A stretch of DNA of 64,000 nt from Gigaspora rosea (lineage: Eukaryota; Glomeromycota; Glomeromycetes; Diversisporales; Gigasporaceae). The notes beneath the pieces were generated by a model, which was given only the letters and a program-made list of their open reading frames with translations, had not been told where the DNA came from and searched no databases. Location of the stretch: positions 1-64,000 of the forward strand of contig QKWP01000103.1 in assembly GCA_003550325.1 (NCBI GenBank). Reading direction: 5' to 3'. The translations under genes were made by a program, and so were the position numbers. Of the stretch, positions 59,801 through 64,000 are shown in pieces. How positions within the stretch are numbered: position 1 is the stretch's first letter; the number at the start of each line of letters is the position of its first letter.

Positions 59801-62800
59801 TGGTATTGTTGTGCTTTACTAACTATGTCTTTCCATTCCTGTAAATTTTCATTCAACGTTTGTAATAATTCTGTGCATTGTTGTGTAGATTTTGTCGATA
59901 CTTTAAAATCTCGATAATCAAAATGACCAAGCTCTACAAGTTGTGAAGATATGTTAATTATCTGCTGCGCCAGGTCAACTTGGATAACAAATTCGCTCAT
60001 GTGGGTAGTGGAGATTTCACTACTTTTACTATTATCATCTGACGTAACAGGACTTTTGGCAATTAAAAGAGCAAGACCACGTAAGTCTTGTAAATCATTA
60101 AAGGTATACTTTGTTAATGCATTTTCATTACGTGTATTTTTTGATTGATATGATAATGTTGCAGTACATTTGTATTCTTCATCGTCTATTCTATGAAAAG
60201 TGTACTCTCCATTAGTTACTGCATAGTAAATTTTTTCTATTGTTACCTCACCCCGATTCGAAATATTTTCATACATATTTTTTAATGCCTGAGCATGCGC
60301 ATTACATAATCTTAGTTTGTTGGTGAGTGTTTGATTCCTAGAGATTACGTTGAAAAGATTCCTTAAAAACATTTCTACCGCTAAATCAGCAGAATTTTCA
60401 CTTTTAGCTACTAAAGGTTCCAAAATTTGTTTTACACGAATGAATGCTGAAATAGTATCTTCTTGTATTAAACGTCCATCAGAATGATCATCTACGCCAT
60501 TAATTAAATTTTTCAAATCATGACCGACAAGTGATTGTAAAAAGATAAGAAAATATTTTGAATCTGCCATTTCCTTAATCATTAGCCAGCATTTTTCTAA
60601 TTTGAATTTATCAACATGTCTTTCCAAGTATTCAATAATTTTTTGTAGCTGGCAAAGTTTTAATTCTTCATCTTCTAAAGATTGAAGAATTTTTTTAGCC
60701 CAAAGCCTTTGGCTATAAGGTATTTTCAGAGCGTCCAATACTGTTATAAGATTAATTAATTTTTGTTTTAGCGAATACATATTAACCAAATATTTTGCTG
60801 CAACAATTAATTTATCTTTTTCTTGGAATCGTTTGTGAGCAGAATGAGCTTGTGTGAATCTGATACAATTTGGAACTATGAACGAAACCTCAAATTCGAC
60901 GTTATTTAGATCAACGTTTTCCCAGATCATACTCGCTTCAGAGCATTTAATATTTTCCCACTCTTCATATTGTTTACATATATTATTAAACTTTTCGATT
61001 GCCTTCTGAATTAATTCAGTGGTTACAATATCAACAGCTAATATCCGCTCTTCTTCCTTTAACACAGTCTGAAAAACATTATAAAAAGTCTGTGATTCAA
61101 CAAACTCATAAGCGCTCTCCATAATATCAATTGTTTCACAATGAATTGACCAATAATCTTGAGCAACAGTTTCCTCAAGAGTAATATGATTGATTTCGTT
61201 TTGTCTCTTTAATAAATCATCATGATATTCACGATAATTATTTATTAGGTCAGAAGGATAGAATCGATCATAAAATTTAGTAAGTTGTGTAAATACTGTC
61301 TGATACTTTTTATATTGCTGACGTAGATCGTCGAGAATTCTATCCGTAATTACAAGTTTAACAGTATCTTCCGATTGATTTTCAATTGCGGAATTAAAAT
61401 AATCTATTAAGGTGTCATTGTTATCGCCTGAATGTTCGAATAAATCTTGAAGTAATCCTATTACAATCGTACTATTAGCAGCTGATATTGCAAGATGAAC
61501 TATGTGATTGCGCACAGTTTGAACATATGGATGAGAATGTAAGTCATTCGTGTGACCTTTCGCTCGAAAAATTGTTGTCCAAAATCGAGAGAACCGAGCC
61601 GATGAATTTTTATGAAATTCCTGGTCCAAAACTTTTTTATCAGACTGTTGTTGTAAACGTTCTAATATCATGCACAAAATTTCCTCACAAAAACTGAATT
61701 TAAAACCATATGGCGTGTTAATGAAAATTTATAAATGATAAAAAGGACTGCATATAAATACTTGCCTGCTGCCCACATTCAGGTTGGTAGGATCATTAGT
61801 GCAATCACATATTTGTATAATCTTTTTCAAAAGCTGATCATCTGGCTCTTGAATATTACGTTCAATTCTGGATTTCAGCAAATCACTAAAATGATCTGTA
61901 ACATCTATATCAAAATCTTCAACGTATGATGCAACAGAGAGTATAATATCATCAGACAAAGGACCAGCGACTCTATCAACAACAGATTTTAACTTGTTGC
62001 AAAATTTTGGGTACATTAAGACAAATTGATAGATTGAAGAAACATTATAAAAAATGATATAAGCAATATTATCTTTGTTATTTGTACTATTTGCGTCGAC
62101 TTTAGAAGTTCGATAAGAGATTATTTTTTCCAACCATCTTATTGAAGTTTCTAGAACAATAGTTTCATATTTTTTCGTAATCCTCTGTTCTAAAACACCT
62201 TTAAAGACTTCAGGAAAGGTTTCTACGACTAATACTTGATCAGATTCTGCAATAGCATCAAGTACTTTGGTGTATTCTTCTAAAGACCATTGTAACAAAT
62301 CATTTTGAAGAAGTTCTTGAAATGAATCAATACTATTCTTATTCCATTTCAATTTTCTTTTATTAAACAATTTCATAAGCATATATCGAAATTCTGAAGC
62401 AACTATATCTTGGAGCTCATTCGGAAATAAATTAAAGTGATCCTTCAATCGAGAAGGATCATCAAATTTTATGAATTCAATGATTTTTCTTTTCATCATT
62501 TTGCACAAATGGTCATCCACTCTATCTAATCCGATAATATCGTTCCATAAAAATATGAGACTTTCCAGATTGTAAGTTATATAAATAAGTCTCTGTAAAG
62601 AGGTAAAATAATATAAGAGAATTATATTGATAATGATTTTAGATAAACATGATATTACCTTCATAACTTTATTAAATACATCCCGACGATTAATCAATTC
62701 ATAAATATTAGGCTTCACATATTCCATCAAAGCTACGCAAAACTGGTCATTATTATTTTTGAAATCGTAGCTTTCTGCTGAATCTATGAAAGAACAAGAC

Positions 62801-63645
62801 GTATCAAGCTTTGGAGCAAGGGAAAACAATTTAAGCCATGATGTAGAGCCTTGTAGAGAATTATGCTGAACTAGAATTCTAATTGCGCCTAAGATTAAAT
62901 GCCTAATATCGGAAAGAATTAAATCGGGGTCAACGCTTGCAAGGTCTTCTAACAATTTAGCAGACTGAAAACTTTCGGGAAACGAATATACAGGCACATA
63001 ATGATGTGCCTGTAAATACCCAAGAAGGATGCATAGGAAAAATCGCTGTTCTTTCTTAGTACTATTTATTAAGTTCTGATTTATAAATTTGAAATTTGTT
63101 GCGCAAATTGTAAACTCTGAGTGATTCTTCATGATATACTGATAATCCATAATATTGTCTCTCAAGCTTTCAATACCATCAATTGTTACATAAATATAGT
63201 CAACAAATTTAAAATTGGCTTTAAGATGTTCTTTGTCTATTTTATACTTATGATTATTTTGCCAGATATCGAATTGTTGTTTTCGGAAAGTCATTCTACG
63301 GTTATTTGTTTGGTTATAACCTTCATATTCGATTGACTGGCTGTCCAAAAAACCCTTCGTAATCAGAACATATTTGTAAACTGCTTCTTCGGATATAGGA
63401 ATTTGTATAGTATCTGATTTCCAAAGTGTTGTTTTCGGAACTTGTTTAAGTAGTACTTTTGTTTCTTTCCATTTACCCAAAGATGCGCAACTTCCGACAA
63501 CTGCTGGCTGAATAGATGAATCTATTTGTGGCAAATGAACTAAAAACATTGTTGTATTTGATACATTTATATCTCCCGCATAAGCTCCTCCCTTCTGCGA
63601 AGCTGCTGCAGTGAAACTTGAGCCTCTCGTTTCATTATCACCCAT
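53874..63645 (-). CDS. RNF213/mysterin-like giant AAA ATPase with CBM20, lacking the E3 region
   Basis: Twelve exons: 62659-63645, 61766-62592, 57883-61693, 56962-57807, 56785-56882, 56618-56705, 56405-56540, 56152-56308, 55876-56077, 55392-55799, 55274-55328, 53874-55189. They keep frame for about 2,976 codons; each junction has GT-AG except intron 2, which is GC-AG (AG|GCAAGT). Domains: CBM20 at about 27-110 (VVGSCASLGKW, YKYV); a long helical stalk; the first catalytic AAA unit (AAA3 in mammalian numbering) with Walker A GEAGCGKTS at 1869-1877 (split by an intron) and Walker B LFFDEIN near 1922-1928. The second (AAA4) has GAPGASKSLA near 2187-2196, LLDEVGLAE near 2261-2269 and GLSNWRLD. 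Then comes IMCVEAGRP and the LLNRFEKQ unit. Mammalian RNF213 has about 5,200 residues with RING and RZ E3 modules; here it stops early. It is probably a dynein-like unfoldase core without ligase activity; the function is inferred. Confidence 0.85.
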
Positions 63646-64000
63646 TATTTTTTAAAATTCTTAATTAAAATCTTATGATATTTGATATTTTCAACGATTT
63701 AACTAACAATAAATATCAATACTTATATCCAGTTTCCTAAAAAAAAGAAAGTTTCCGAACTTCTTTTTTTTTTTGACAAAATAAAAAGGTAATTCAATGC
63801 CAGACTGTTACACTACAGTCATATAATGACCTTTTTTGATGTTGTATGGCAGTCAACCACCGTGTTCGTGCCCTATTTATGCCGAAGTGTAATTATAACT
63901 AAGACAATTTATTAAGGCCGTTTGAAGTTAATTTTTTGGTTAACATCACCCCCCCAGCTGAAGTCTCCCCCACCTCCCCGAAAACGAACAGCCAATCAAA
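63646..64000. promoter_or_regulatory. 5' flank of the RNF213-like gene
   Basis: A+T-rich sequence with a homopurine/homopyrimidine patch (63735-63790). A CCAAT-type box (AGCCAATC) lies at the window edge, about 340 bases upstream of the start codon. No other gene is visible, and transcription start signals cannot be fixed. Confidence 0.35.

Overview
The base composition (very A+T rich), short introns (about 55-95 nt) and gene content fit a fungal nuclear genome. A tandem BTB-BACK-TLDc family, Sel1 and TLDc relics, an RNF213-like giant ATPase and dense decayed transposons together resemble arbuscular mycorrhizal fungi (Glomeromycotina, Rhizophagus-like). That lineage call is inference; no rRNA or other marker gene is present.

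Layout. 1-15,000 is a gene desert made of small transposons. They include TTAA-flanked (piggyBac-type) elements, TA-flanked (Tc1/mariner-type) elements, hAT-type elements with 8-9 bp target duplications, one tRNA-derived SINE-like copy, tandem repeats and a decayed DnaJ gene. 15,378-27,762 (minus strand) holds four tandem two-exon BTB-BACK genes: A (15,378-16,796) with an unrecognised C-terminus, B (17,832-19,372) intact with TLDc, and C and D, each broken by a single-base deletion in a different exon. C and D are a segmental duplicate pair, and a solo LTR sits only in the C copy. 28,800-30,300 carries hAT-type elements.

30,300-47,290 is dominated by an unusual repeat in which two different palindromes (about 120-130 bp each) alternate with a period near 315 bp. 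It occurs as two arrays. The first is split by a decayed Ty3/gypsy chromodomain retrotransposon (31,822-37,543). The second is split by a TA-type element and by a nest of three transposons, with a decayed hAT transposase gene innermost. 48,880-50,000 holds Sel1-repeat and TLDc gene relics. 52,218-53,040 is a hAT-type element with a perfect 8 bp duplication.

53,874-63,645 (minus) is the main gene: 12 exons whose frame I traced through 11 introns, coding for about 2,976 residues. It has a CBM20 domain, the two catalytic AAA modules of the RNF213/mysterin family and the start of the next AAA unit, but no RING or other E3 region. A second open frame at its 3' end suggests a recent frameshift.

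No operon or pathway links these genes. BTB proteins (usually CUL3 adaptors) and RNF213 both belong to ubiquitin biology, but their co-location here is only suggestive.
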